From: Alteromonas abrolhosensis
Lineage (GTDB): Bacteria > Pseudomonadota > Gammaproteobacteria > Enterobacterales > Alteromonadaceae
NCBI RefSeq assembly: GCF_001953635.1
Contig: NZ_MEJH01000007.1
Span: 210,157 to 274,156 of the forward strand
DNA: 64,000 bases
Reading direction: 5' to 3'
Shown here: piece after piece, positions 56,757 through 64,000 of the stretch
Numbering within the stretch: position 1 is the stretch's first letter
How the letters are laid out: every line of letters begins with the position of its first letter
Notes under the pieces: generated by a model
What the model saw: the letters and a program-made list of their open reading frames with translations, nothing else
Told to the model about the DNA's origin: nothing
Database searches by the model: none
Program-made: the position numbers and the translations under genes

Positions 56757-57060
56757 TTTTCGCTTTACACTTTTATTAACCTTCAACTATCAGGCATTTT
56801 GCCAAATGCCGACACTATTGCAATGTGAGATTCATATTAAATACGCATAATAAGGAACGGGTTAAATTTTAACTTTGTCGTGGCTGCTGTTTTTGCGCGT
56901 TTTTATCCGAGTTAGGGTTATGGTTAGGGTATATTAAATCAATGGGCATGGTGGACTGGGAGCTCGTTAAGATAAATAGAAGTTTTGTCCCGATGGGCTT
57001 ACTTGTTTTATACAATGAGTTAAGCGACGCTATAGCAAATAATAATTCGATAATTTTTAC
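56757..57060. other. Region between dapB and the cytochrome b561 gene
   Basis: 304 bp with no gene I can support. It must hold the divergent promoters. A GTTAGGG-like pair (56911-56930) is noted but only two copies are present. Confidence 0.4.
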
Positions 57061-57072
57061 GTGAAAATCACT

Positions 57073-57756
57073 ATGCAAAAAACGCTTATATGGGATTTAC
57101 CTACCCGCCTATTTCACTGGCTACTTGTTGCGAGCCTTTTTGCCCAATACGCAACGGTAGAATGGCTTGAAAACAAAGTTCAGTGGCATTTTTATATAGG
57201 GTACTTCACCCTATTTCTTGTGGTTTTCCGCATTTTATGGGGGGTATTTGGCACGCAACACGCCAAGTTCAGTAGTTTTGTCACTGGCCCTCAAACCGTT
57301 TTTAGCTATGTAAAAACCTTATTCAACAGACATTCTGAGCCTGCAATTGGCCATAATCCATTAGGCGGATGGTTTGTAATTGTTATGCTTGTGCTGGTTG
57401 CTGTCCAAGCCATATCTGGCCTGTTTATGACAGACGATATTTTTTTGGATGGCCCTTACCGCCAGTTAGTAGGCGAACAGACATTAGAGATAATGAATAG
57501 TCTACACCACCTAGCCTTTGATGTGCTGCTTTATGTAATTGCGCTTCATGTGGGTGCCGTCATTTTTTACAGCTTATATAAAAAGCAAAAATTAGTGCCT
57601 GCTATGGTGCATGGTAACAAGGTGACTAATACAGTGGGGATCACCGACTCTCGAATTTTTCGCGCTCTTATTGTGGCGCTGATCGCCGCGGCAGCAGTAT
57701 ATGTGGCCATTGAAGTATATCCGCCTGCTCCACAGGTAGATGAATATTACTACTAA
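57073..57756 (+). CDS. Cytochrome b561 / b-type membrane cytochrome
   Basis: About 227 residues. It begins MQKTLIWDLPTRLFHWLL, the N-terminal motif of the HupC/YdhU-like cytochrome b family, and has four membrane helices with histidine haem ligands (RLFHW, WHFYIGYF, LHHLAF, ALHVG). It should bind two haems and pass electrons between the quinone pool and a periplasmic partner. A GTG four codons earlier (57061) is an alternative start. A cytochrome c' gene in the window at 63053 could be a partner. Confidence 0.87.
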   Translation: MQKTLIWDLPTRLFHWLLVASLFAQYATVEWLENKVQWHFYIGYFTLFLVVFRILWGVFGTQHAKFSSFVTGPQTVFSYVKTLFNRHSEPAIGHNPLGGWFVIVMLVLVAVQAISGLFMTDDIFLDGPYRQLVGEQTLEIMNSLHHLAFDVLLYVIALHVGAVIFYSLYKKQKLVPAMVHGNKVTNTVGITDSRIFRALIVALIAAAAVYVAIEVYPPAPQVDEYYY

Positions 57757-57826
57757 TATAATAGAGCACTGAATTAAACGCAGGTGCCAACTTAAGCGCG
57801 CTATGTTGGATGCGTCGCTATATATA

Positions 57827-57852
57827 AGAAAGGGGCTAACGCCCCTTTCTTT
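57827..57852 (+). terminator. Terminator after the cytochrome b561 gene
   Basis: AGAAAGGGGC (57827-57836), loop TAAC, GCCCCTTTCT (57841-57850), then TT. Also usable on the minus strand for prpE. Confidence 0.88.
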
Positions 57853-57879
57853 AATCTATTGCGAATTTCCCCTTTTACA

Positions 57880-59784
57880 TTAAACGGTGGTGGGCTCGTT
57901 AACTAACCCCTTCTCTCGCATCAGCGACTCAATCTCCCTTACGCTTGATGGGTCGTCAATGGTTGAAGGTACAGCAACGGATTCGTTAGCAGCAATTTGG
58001 CGCAGCAGTTTTCTAAGTATTTTCCCCGACCGAGTTTTTGGCAAACGGTTCACAACTATGGCGCGTTTGAAGCATGCCACTGGCCCGATTTTATCGCGAA
58101 CGCGTTGAATTAAATCTTGCTCTAACTCTTTCTCGTCAACGGTCACGCCATCTTTAAGTAACACTAACCCAACGGGTAATTGCCCTTTAAGCGCATCGTT
58201 GATCCCGATAACGCTGCATTCAGCAATAGCAGGATGGGCTGCCAGTACTTCTTCCATTTCACCGGTAGATAAACGATGCCCAGCTACATTTATAACGTCG
58301 TCGGTACGTCCCATAATAAATACATAGCCGTCATCGTCTACGTAGCCGTTATCGCCAGTGCTGTAGTACCCATCAAACTCTCGTAAATAACCATCAATGA
58401 ACCGTTGATGGTCTTGCCAGATTGTCGTCAAACAGCCTGGGGGAAGCGGTAGCTTAATCGCAATAGCACCTTTTTCCCCCGTAGATTGCTCTACATCAGC
58501 ACCTTGCAGCACTTTTACATTAAAGCCGGGAGTGGGGACACTTGACGAGCCTGGCTTGGTCTTCAATGGTTCAATGCCCATAGGGTTTGAGCAGATTGGC
58601 CAACCTGTCTCAGTTTGCCACCAATGATCGATAACAGGTACGCCAACCTTCTCGCTGGCCCAGTAGTAGGTAGGCGGGTCTAGACGCTCACCGGCCATAA
58701 ACAGCGTGCGCAAACTCGACGTGTCATATTTAGAAAGGAATTCAGCGTCAGGATCGGCTTTTCGTATTGCACGGAACGCCGTAGGTGCGGCAAAAAGCAC
58801 ATTAACTCTGTGCGATTCAATCATGCGCCAAAACGCCCCAGCGTCAGGAGTACCGATAGGCTTTCCTTCATACAACACCGTGGTAGCCCCTTTTATTAGT
58901 GGACCGTAAACTATATAGGAATGCCCCACCACCCAACCAACGTCCGACGCTGCCCAAAATACATCATCTTCACTGATACCATAAATTGAGCCCATTGAAT
59001 AATTTAGTGCAACGGCGTGCCCCCCGTTATCACGAACTACGCCTTTAGGTTTGCCCGTGGTGCCCGACGTGTAAAGTACGTAAAGAGGATCAGTTGCATC
59101 AACAGCAATAGCAGAAGCTGGTTCACTGGATTCAACCAGAGTTTGCCAATCATGATCGGTCTTGTCGTTCAATTCAGCAGTAAGTTGAGCACGTTGAAAT
59201 AATACACACGCCTGTGGCTTGTGCTCTGCTATTGATATTGCTTCGTCGACAAGAGGCTTGTACGGTAAGAGTTTGCTGCCTTCGATACCGCAAGAAGCAG
59301 TAACAATAACGCTAGGCTTTGCATCATCAATTCGAACGGCAAGTTCATTTGCAGCAAAGCCGCCAAACACAACGGAATGCACTGCTCCCAACCGAGCACA
59401 AGCAAGCATTGCAATTGCAGCTTGCGGGATCATCGGCATGTAAATAATGACCCGGTCGCCTTTTGTTACGCCCAAGCGAGATAAGCCCCCGGCAAATTTA
59501 GCCACATCAGCAAGCAACTCATTGTAGGTAAATTGCTGAGTTGTTCGGGTGACCGGTGAGTCGTAAATAAGCGCAGTTTTGTCTCCGCGACCACGTTTAA
59601 CATGATGGTCCAGCGCTAAATAACTGGTATTGAGTTGCCCGCCTCTAAACCAGTCATAGTACCCGTTTTCCGTTTGTTGGCATCCCTTTTGTGGTGCTTG
59701 AAACCACGCAATCTTACTTGCTTGTTCTAACCAAAACTCGTCGGGGTGTTCTATTGAGGTAACGTATTCATTCTTGTAAGTCAT
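57880..59784 (-). CDS. prpE: Propionyl-CoA synthetase (acyl-CoA synthetase)
   Basis: AMP-forming acyl-CoA ligase; activates propionate (and perhaps acetate) to the CoA ester. 634 residues from ATG 59784 (MTYKNEYVTS), which has AGGA 7 nt upstream; earlier frame extension is unlikely. Motifs: YTSGTTGKPKGVVRD, WWQTETGWPIC, GRTDDVINVAGHRLSTGEME, and KTRSGKILRK with the lysine that is acetylated in this family. The sequence resembles PrpE more than Acs. It stands alone, without the prpBCD genes. Confidence 0.9.
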   Translation of the reverse strand: MTYKNEYVTSIEHPDEFWLEQASKIAWFQAPQKGCQQTENGYYDWFRGGQLNTSYLALDHHVKRGRGDKTALIYDSPVTRTTQQFTYNELLADVAKFAGGLSRLGVTKGDRVIIYMPMIPQAAIAMLACARLGAVHSVVFGGFAANELAVRIDDAKPSVIVTASCGIEGSKLLPYKPLVDEAISIAEHKPQACVLFQRAQLTAELNDKTDHDWQTLVESSEPASAIAVDATDPLYVLYTSGTTGKPKGVVRDNGGHAVALNYSMGSIYGISEDDVFWAASDVGWVVGHSYIVYGPLIKGATTVLYEGKPIGTPDAGAFWRMIESHRVNVLFAAPTAFRAIRKADPDAEFLSKYDTSSLRTLFMAGERLDPPTYYWASEKVGVPVIDHWWQTETGWPICSNPMGIEPLKTKPGSSSVPTPGFNVKVLQGADVEQSTGEKGAIAIKLPLPPGCLTTIWQDHQRFIDGYLREFDGYYSTGDNGYVDDDGYVFIMGRTDDVINVAGHRLSTGEMEEVLAAHPAIAECSVIGINDALKGQLPVGLVLLKDGVTVDEKELEQDLIQRVRDKIGPVACFKRAIVVNRLPKTRSGKILRKLLRQIAANESVAVPSTIDDPSSVREIESLMREKGLVNEPTTV

Positions 59785-59976
59785 AACCATGTCCTGAGTA
59801 GGGTTTATCTTCACCCTACGACAGTTACAACCAGTCTGCGAATAAGACTTCAGGCGTAGATTCCCTAACAAATTGATTTACATAAATTTAAACATTGAGC
59901 AACACGAGGTGAAAGACGAAGTAAAACCTTTTGCGACAAGCGTATTTTCAAGACCAATTCTGTAAGCCATCTAATA

Positions 59977-62562
59977 TCAACCCTCTTCCCCCTGCGGCTG
60001 AGCAATTTTCAGTCTCCAATCTTCTATACTCATAGGCTTATCTAGAAAATAGCCTTGAAATGCACTGCAACCACAAGCCTTAGCTTGATCTAGCTGTCCG
60101 GTAGTTTCTATACCCTCAGCCACAGTATTAAGGTGTAGCGCTTTAGCCATATTACAAATACTAGTGACTAATAAGGTCTTCTGCTGTGACCCCTCTATAG
60201 CTTCTATAAATACTCGGTCTACTTTCAGTTCAGTGATAGGCAAGTCTTGAAGGTAATTTAAATTTGAATCACCAATACCAAAGTCATCGATAGATAAGCT
60301 AAATCCGTGCTCTGCTAGCTCTCTCACGCGGCGTTGAATGATACTCACTCCTCGTATCAAAGCTCCCTCGGTAAGCTCTAGGGTCAATTCTTTATGGGGC
60401 ACTCGCCACCTGTTTACGGTGGCCACAAACTTACTAACAAAGTCAGCGCGCGCTAGATGTTTAGCGCTAATATTCACCGACAATTTGGTCTTAATTTTCA
60501 GCGACTGGCATTCGCTTAACAGTTTGCACGCTTCGTTACACACCCATAACCCAAGTTCGGAGATAAAATCATTTTCTTCCGCGATAGGAATAAATTCAGC
60601 AGGATTGACCGAACCTAAATGAGGATGCTTCCATCTCAGTAAAACCTCTGAGCTTATTACGGTATTGTTTACATCGTATTGAGGCTGAAGTTCAACAAAC
60701 AGTTCGTTATTGGAAATTGCTCTGCTAAGAGAGTGTTTTATGTAGTTGTATCTCTCAATGTCACTAGCATTAACATGGAAGTACTCATGCCCTGTAGGTA
60801 ATGCAGATCGACTTTTCGTGTCTCTTAAGGGTTTTCTAGACAGTAACTCTTTTATCTTCTTAAACGAGAAGTGTTTAGTTGGGACCGTGCAACTAATAAT
60901 TTGCGTTTCGATACTCAAGAGGCTGTTGTGCAGTGTTATTGGCGCTAAAACATGGTCGTGAATAAGGTTCGCACAGTCGCGAGCCGCATTCGACGATAGC
61001 ACCTCTTCGCTGACGTATTGGTGAAGGTGGATGTAAAATGCGCCTCGTTCACACTTAAATACGCTGGCTGAATTACGTTGAGTGACTTCGAAAATCCGAA
61101 TAAAGCGACTGGCTAAAATCCGAAGAATGTAGTCAATAGTTGGCTCACCGAATGCGTTTTCGTATTCTTTCACATTGCAGATGGCAACCCGCAAAAAGGT
61201 CGCGAATGGCTTAGATGACCTATCAACATGGGGGTTTTCACTAAGGTAACGCTCGAACTGATTTAAGTTTGGTAGGCCTGTCACCAAATCAGTTAACGCA
61301 AGTTGCTTATAATGATCAACCTCATGATTGTGAACGGTTACGTCACGCACCGTAGCTACGATCAGTTGCTGGTTGTGTACTGAGCACTTGGATAAATTAA
61401 CCTCGCAAGCAATGCGTTTTCCATTTTTGTGGCGAAGACATTCGTTCACCGGACCTTTTTCACTACATAACGCTAATCCTTCTGCTAAGTTCAGAAAACA
61501 AGAAGGCACGTTACTGTTTTGCAATTTCGTGGAAATTAATTTTATATCCTGCCCTATCAACTCTTCGGGTTCGAAGCCCAGAATAGGATAGACGCGTTCG
61601 TTTGCTGTTAAAATGGTGCCATGCTCATCAATACTCAGCACTACACTATCAACATTATTCAGTAAGCTTGTGAGGTAGTCGCTGTAATTGTGTTGTGAAT
61701 CAGATAGGCGTTGAATCTCCGTTTCATCCTGCACCGCTCCATATAGCCGGGTAAGCTTAATACCATTAAAAGCGCCTTGTTGAACCTGCAAGAACACCGT
61801 GAGTTTAATACTTCTTTTACGGCCTTGTTTGTCGTGGAAATCGAAATGCTTTACGAACTGCCGATCATTCCTAAGTGCTTTGAAAACTCGCTGCTTGAGG
61901 TTCTCTCTATCGCTAGGTTTTAGCAAGTCGAGTACATCGTGCAAACTGACATTTTTTACCCGAGGTAGGCCTATTAGCGCTTTCATCACCTCAGTGAGCG
62001 TAAGCACGCCAGAAAACCTATCGATCTCCCACGCTCCCACTTTAGAAATTGAACTCACTTCTTCTAACAAGGAAAGTTGTTCAGAAAGCTTGTCCGAATA
62101 GGGGTGGCGTGCTAATTCGTACTGATAATTAAGCTCGACTTTCTGGCGAGCAATATCAATTAATGTATGCTGCAAAGGGGTTAAAACGGACTGACGCACA
62201 AAAGTGAGTACAACCCCCATCACTTCATTTTGCATATCACGTACTGTGGCAACTACTACGTAACTTTCAGCATAGTGCACTAAAGAAGGGGGAAACGAAA
62301 ATTCTTTACAAGGAATGGGAGCGCTTAAATTTGTCAGCGGAAGCATAAGCAGCACATGGGAAGGGAAAACAACACTTTGTGCTTCTAATGCTGAGTGGTT
62401 CTCGTCGCAAGAAACAACAGTTGCCCTACCATTATTTGGGTTTACCGAGGCAAGTAAAACGCACAGCGCCTCTGTTTTCGTCCGACTTTCATTGAGCAAA
62501 ACAGAAATGTCCTGCTGTGTTGTACGCATGGTTGATAACATGCGTTCACTGCGTAAATCCAT
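59977..62562 (-). CDS. PAS-PAS-GGDEF-EAL cyclic-di-GMP protein with degenerate GGDEF
   Basis: 861 residues. An N-terminal GAF-like region (about 1-150) is followed by two PAS domains (about 165-290, 305-420). The GGDEF domain (about 425-590, starting LTDLVTGLPNLNQF) has CERGAF in place of GGDEF, so cyclase activity is probably lost. The EAL domain (about 615-855) reads EVLLRW for EALLRW and keeps LSVNISA, ELTEGAL, DDFGIGDSNL and AEGIET, so c-di-GMP phosphodiesterase activity is likely. There is no membrane helix. Function of the sensor domains is unknown; it is not next to genes that reveal it. Confidence 0.9.
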   Translation of the reverse strand: MDLRSERMLSTMRTTQQDISVLLNESRTKTEALCVLLASVNPNNGRATVVSCDENHSALEAQSVVFPSHVLLMLPLTNLSAPIPCKEFSFPPSLVHYAESYVVVATVRDMQNEVMGVVLTFVRQSVLTPLQHTLIDIARQKVELNYQYELARHPYSDKLSEQLSLLEEVSSISKVGAWEIDRFSGVLTLTEVMKALIGLPRVKNVSLHDVLDLLKPSDRENLKQRVFKALRNDRQFVKHFDFHDKQGRKRSIKLTVFLQVQQGAFNGIKLTRLYGAVQDETEIQRLSDSQHNYSDYLTSLLNNVDSVVLSIDEHGTILTANERVYPILGFEPEELIGQDIKLISTKLQNSNVPSCFLNLAEGLALCSEKGPVNECLRHKNGKRIACEVNLSKCSVHNQQLIVATVRDVTVHNHEVDHYKQLALTDLVTGLPNLNQFERYLSENPHVDRSSKPFATFLRVAICNVKEYENAFGEPTIDYILRILASRFIRIFEVTQRNSASVFKCERGAFYIHLHQYVSEEVLSSNAARDCANLIHDHVLAPITLHNSLLSIETQIISCTVPTKHFSFKKIKELLSRKPLRDTKSRSALPTGHEYFHVNASDIERYNYIKHSLSRAISNNELFVELQPQYDVNNTVISSEVLLRWKHPHLGSVNPAEFIPIAEENDFISELGLWVCNEACKLLSECQSLKIKTKLSVNISAKHLARADFVSKFVATVNRWRVPHKELTLELTEGALIRGVSIIQRRVRELAEHGFSLSIDDFGIGDSNLNYLQDLPITELKVDRVFIEAIEGSQQKTLLVTSICNMAKALHLNTVAEGIETTGQLDQAKACGCSAFQGYFLDKPMSIEDWRLKIAQPQGEEG

Positions 62563-63052
62563 CTAAGCAAACCTTTTAATATCTCTTCGAATTCAGCACA
62601 AACGAAAGCGACACGACACTGTAAAGAAGAGAAGTCATGTCGTGCTTTTAATAGCTTAATGAATTTTGCTGCGTACACAGTCGACGAGTTGTTTTTATAT
62701 TATCAAGTTAGAAACCGCTACCAATTAGGAATTCCAAGGGCAGTTTCCAACGATGAGGAGAAAAACGTCAACTATTCTTATTAACATAGCCAATGATTGT
62801 ACAAATTTCCAGCAAAACCACCATATCACCTTAACGAAATTCAAGGTCTTTATATCTACGATTTCGCTGTTAAAGGTCTGGGATAGTAATTGGAAGGTCG
62901 CTTATCTGAGGCAGAATTAAAGGTACTGTAGTAGTACGCCTTAAATAAGTCTTCGAAGGTAAAGTGATATTAGTCAATAATTTGGGGTCAGCAAAAGGCA
63001 CTATTGCCGACCCATGTTCAGAGTGTTTTATGGGTATAAAAACAGGCTCTGG
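62563..63052. other. 490-bp region without supported gene
   Basis: A 56-codon ORF from 62753 lacks a Shine-Dalgarno and known features, so I leave it out. A GGGTC...GACCC hairpin (about 62985-63013) near the 3' side lies 40-70 nt after the cytochrome c' stop codon and could be its terminator. No other signal seen. Confidence 0.4.
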
Positions 63053-63538
63053 TTAGTCTTTTTTATAGTCATCGTGACATGATTTACAGCTTGCGCCGAT
63101 TTTACCAATAGCACCTCTATATGCGCTTTCATCACCGGCTTTAACAGCAGCTTGTAGGCCTTGTGCTGCCGTTTTAAGCGCCATCACCTTGCTTTCTACA
63201 TCCGAGAAATTTTCCCAGATTTCATTTTTGGCGCCAGTTTCCACGTCATACTTACGGGTATCGACAGATAAGTAATCGCCCATCATGTCAGCGAGTTGTT
63301 CTAGACGTACGGCATTTGTTTCCATTACGCTTTCGTCAAAAGGTAACGCACCTTTCGCCATTCCACCTAATGGCCCCATATTGCTGCGGACCAATTGAAA
63401 AACAGCCTGACGGTATTGCGTCGCCGCGGCTGCATGCTTTTCTGATGTTGCTTCTGTCACCTCAGCAGCCAATACAGAGCCCGATAAGATTGCGCCTGCC
63501 GTGGCAGCTACCACTAGTGATTTACCTGAAAATTTCAT
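63053..63538 (-). CDS. Cytochrome c' (periplasmic)
   Basis: 161 residues with signal peptide (cleaved after SGSVLA, about residue 24) and a four-helix mature protein ending with the haem-binding motif CKSCH (KSCHDDYKKD), the usual C-terminal place of cytochrome c'. Members bind NO and protect against nitrosative stress or act in electron transfer. The Shine-Dalgarno is GGGAA. In many bacteria its gene lies next to a cytochrome b561; here the b561 gene is 5.3 kb away. Confidence 0.92.
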   Translation of the reverse strand: MKFSGKSLVVAATAGAILSGSVLAAEVTEATSEKHAAAATQYRQAVFQLVRSNMGPLGGMAKGALPFDESVMETNAVRLEQLADMMGDYLSVDTRKYDVETGAKNEIWENFSDVESKVMALKTAAQGLQAAVKAGDESAYRGAIGKIGASCKSCHDDYKKD

Positions 63539-63756
63539 GCCTGTTCCCTATTTGAGTAACTATTATTTTTCGGTTGTCGACAACTGAACAAGCGCAACAT
63601 TGCGCTTCTCCACATCGTCTTAGATTTCTCAGGTTATCGTGACGAATAGTCGAGTGAAGCGCAAGATTTTTAGCGGTAAAAGTAAGTAAAGAAAAGACTA
63701 AGACCCCTTACTTGCTCTCTTTTAGCCGTCTAAATCAAACTGACCAACACAATGAC
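63539..63756. other. Spacer between cytochrome c' and the IS3 remnant
   Basis: Contains the cytochrome c' promoter region. No gene seen. Confidence 0.4.
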
Positions 63757-63787
63757 TAGTCCTGAAATAGGTTGACACTTATTTCGG

Positions 63788-64000
63788 TTAAAACGCCCGA
63801 TGTATTTCATCGGGCGTTTTGTATTTAAGGGCCAGATGTGGCCTCCTACCATTATAGATAGCTACTGACTCTGCAACCATCTTTCTCGCTTCTTCTAAAT
63901 CTCTTGGCTTATGGAGTAAGTATTCATTTTTAAGAATACCGTTTATCCGCTCTGCAAGGGCGTTTTGATAGCAGTCGTAGCCATCTGTCATTGAGCACTG
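63788..64000 (-). CDS. IS3-family transposase (OrfB), C-terminal fragment
   Basis: The frame runs open to the window edge; the first visible codons read QCSMTDGYDCYQN. NALAERINGILKNEYLL carries the final Glu of the DDE catalytic triad, and NGRRPHLALKYKTPDEIHR is the usual C-terminus. About 70 residues are seen of an expected 280 or more. The last codons form the stem of a hairpin at 63790-63820. Confidence 0.9.
   Translation of the reverse strand, partial: QCSMTDGYDCYQNALAERINGILKNEYLLHKPRDLEEARKMVAESVAIYNGRRPHLALKYKTPDEIHRAF
63790..63820 (-). terminator. 13-bp hairpin overlapping the transposase stop codon
   Basis: AAAACGCCCGATG (63790-63802) pairs perfectly with CATCGGGCGTTTT (63808-63820), loop of five. 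The coding sequence of the last residues is itself one arm of the stem. It ends transposase transcripts on the minus strand. Confidence 0.85.

Larger units (their letters stand above)
63757..64000 (-). mobile_element. IS3-family insertion sequence, right end, truncated by the window edge
   Basis: Holds the C-terminus of a transposase and the downstream end of the element with the sequence AGTCCTGAAATAGGTTGACA near 63757-63776. The exact outer boundary and the target duplication cannot be defined from one end. Confidence 0.75.

Noticed and set aside
56911..56930. GTTAGGGTTATGGTTAGGG, telomere-like repeat
   Set aside because: Only two imperfect copies, in an ordinary intergenic region of a bacterial chromosome.
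56869..57078. 69-residue minus-strand ORF between dapB and the cytochrome b561 gene
   Set aside because: No Shine-Dalgarno, no motif, overlaps the start of the cytochrome gene.
62753..62923. 56-codon ORF starting MRRKTSTILINIAND
   Set aside because: No Shine-Dalgarno, low-complexity composition and no homology that I recognise; likely chance in an AT-rich gap.

Overview
The window looks like a chromosomal segment of a marine gammaproteobacterium of the Alteromonadales, most probably Alteromonas. This rests on blocks of gene order shared with the enterobacterial chromosome, on proteins that read as Alteromonas-type orthologues, and on a moderately AT-rich composition. No sequence search was possible, so the genus is an inference. 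Most of the window is core chromosome. The only clear mobile DNA is the end of an IS3-family element cut by the right edge.

Layout. At 0.1-2.5 kb a membrane-anchored PP2C phosphatase/Ser-Thr kinase fusion is followed by cyanase (cynS). At 2.6-8.1 kb, on the minus strand, lie a second EF-G (fusA2) and the gcvA - alpha/beta hydrolase - DUF423 - rlmM group. At 8.3-15.1 kb, after a small secreted protein, the minus strand carries hemA-prfA-prmC, a REC/HD-GYP regulator and sirB2-kdsA. Divergently at 15.2-23.1 kb run lolB-ispE-tRNA-Gln-prs, two small lipoproteins, an alcohol dehydrogenase, rplY-pth and ychF. A periplasmic cyclophilin precedes an eight-gene Met/Leu/Gln tRNA array (24.3-25.2 kb) with a strong stringent-type promoter. 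At 25.5-34.3 kb are an AGCS amino-acid:Na+ symporter, a cupin protein, a flavin reductase, a thioesterase, a TonB-dependent receptor, a cluster of very small ORFs, and a TetR / AhpD-like divergent pair with two operator palindromes. At 34.3-41.6 kb ubiF (minus) faces away from miaB-ybeZ-ybeY-corC-lnt (plus). Then come an exported amidohydrolase, ackA-pta, an IbpA-type small heat-shock gene with a ROSE-like RNA thermometer, a DUF3224 protein, a large unrecognised membrane protein with a Nudix hydrolase, and dapB, carA-carB and greA. The right end holds a cytochrome b561, a propionyl-CoA synthetase, a PAS-GGDEF-EAL protein, a cytochrome c' and the IS3 remnant.

How the genes work together. Much of the content serves translation and its quality control: fusA2, rlmM, prfA, prmC, rplY, pth, ychF, miaB, ybeY, greA and nine tRNAs. 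Envelope building is served by kdsA, lolB, lnt, and ispE/ubiF for isoprenoids and quinone. Central metabolism is served by ackA-pta, prpE, prs, carAB, dapB and hemA.

The observations most worth following are mainly in RNA and small genes: a ROSE-like thermometer under a sigma-32-like promoter upstream of ibpA; two consecutive hairpins, one attenuator-like, in the carAB leader; a hairpin that overlaps the rplY stop codon and sequesters the pth ribosome-binding site; a cluster of microproteins at 32.1-33.0 kb; a 58-residue membrane protein coupled to ubiF; cyanase coupled to a kinase/phosphatase fusion; and a REC/HD-GYP gene in the place where sirB1 is expected. I did not find a CRISPR array, a prophage, a toxin-antitoxin pair that I could defend, or a multi-gene defence system.
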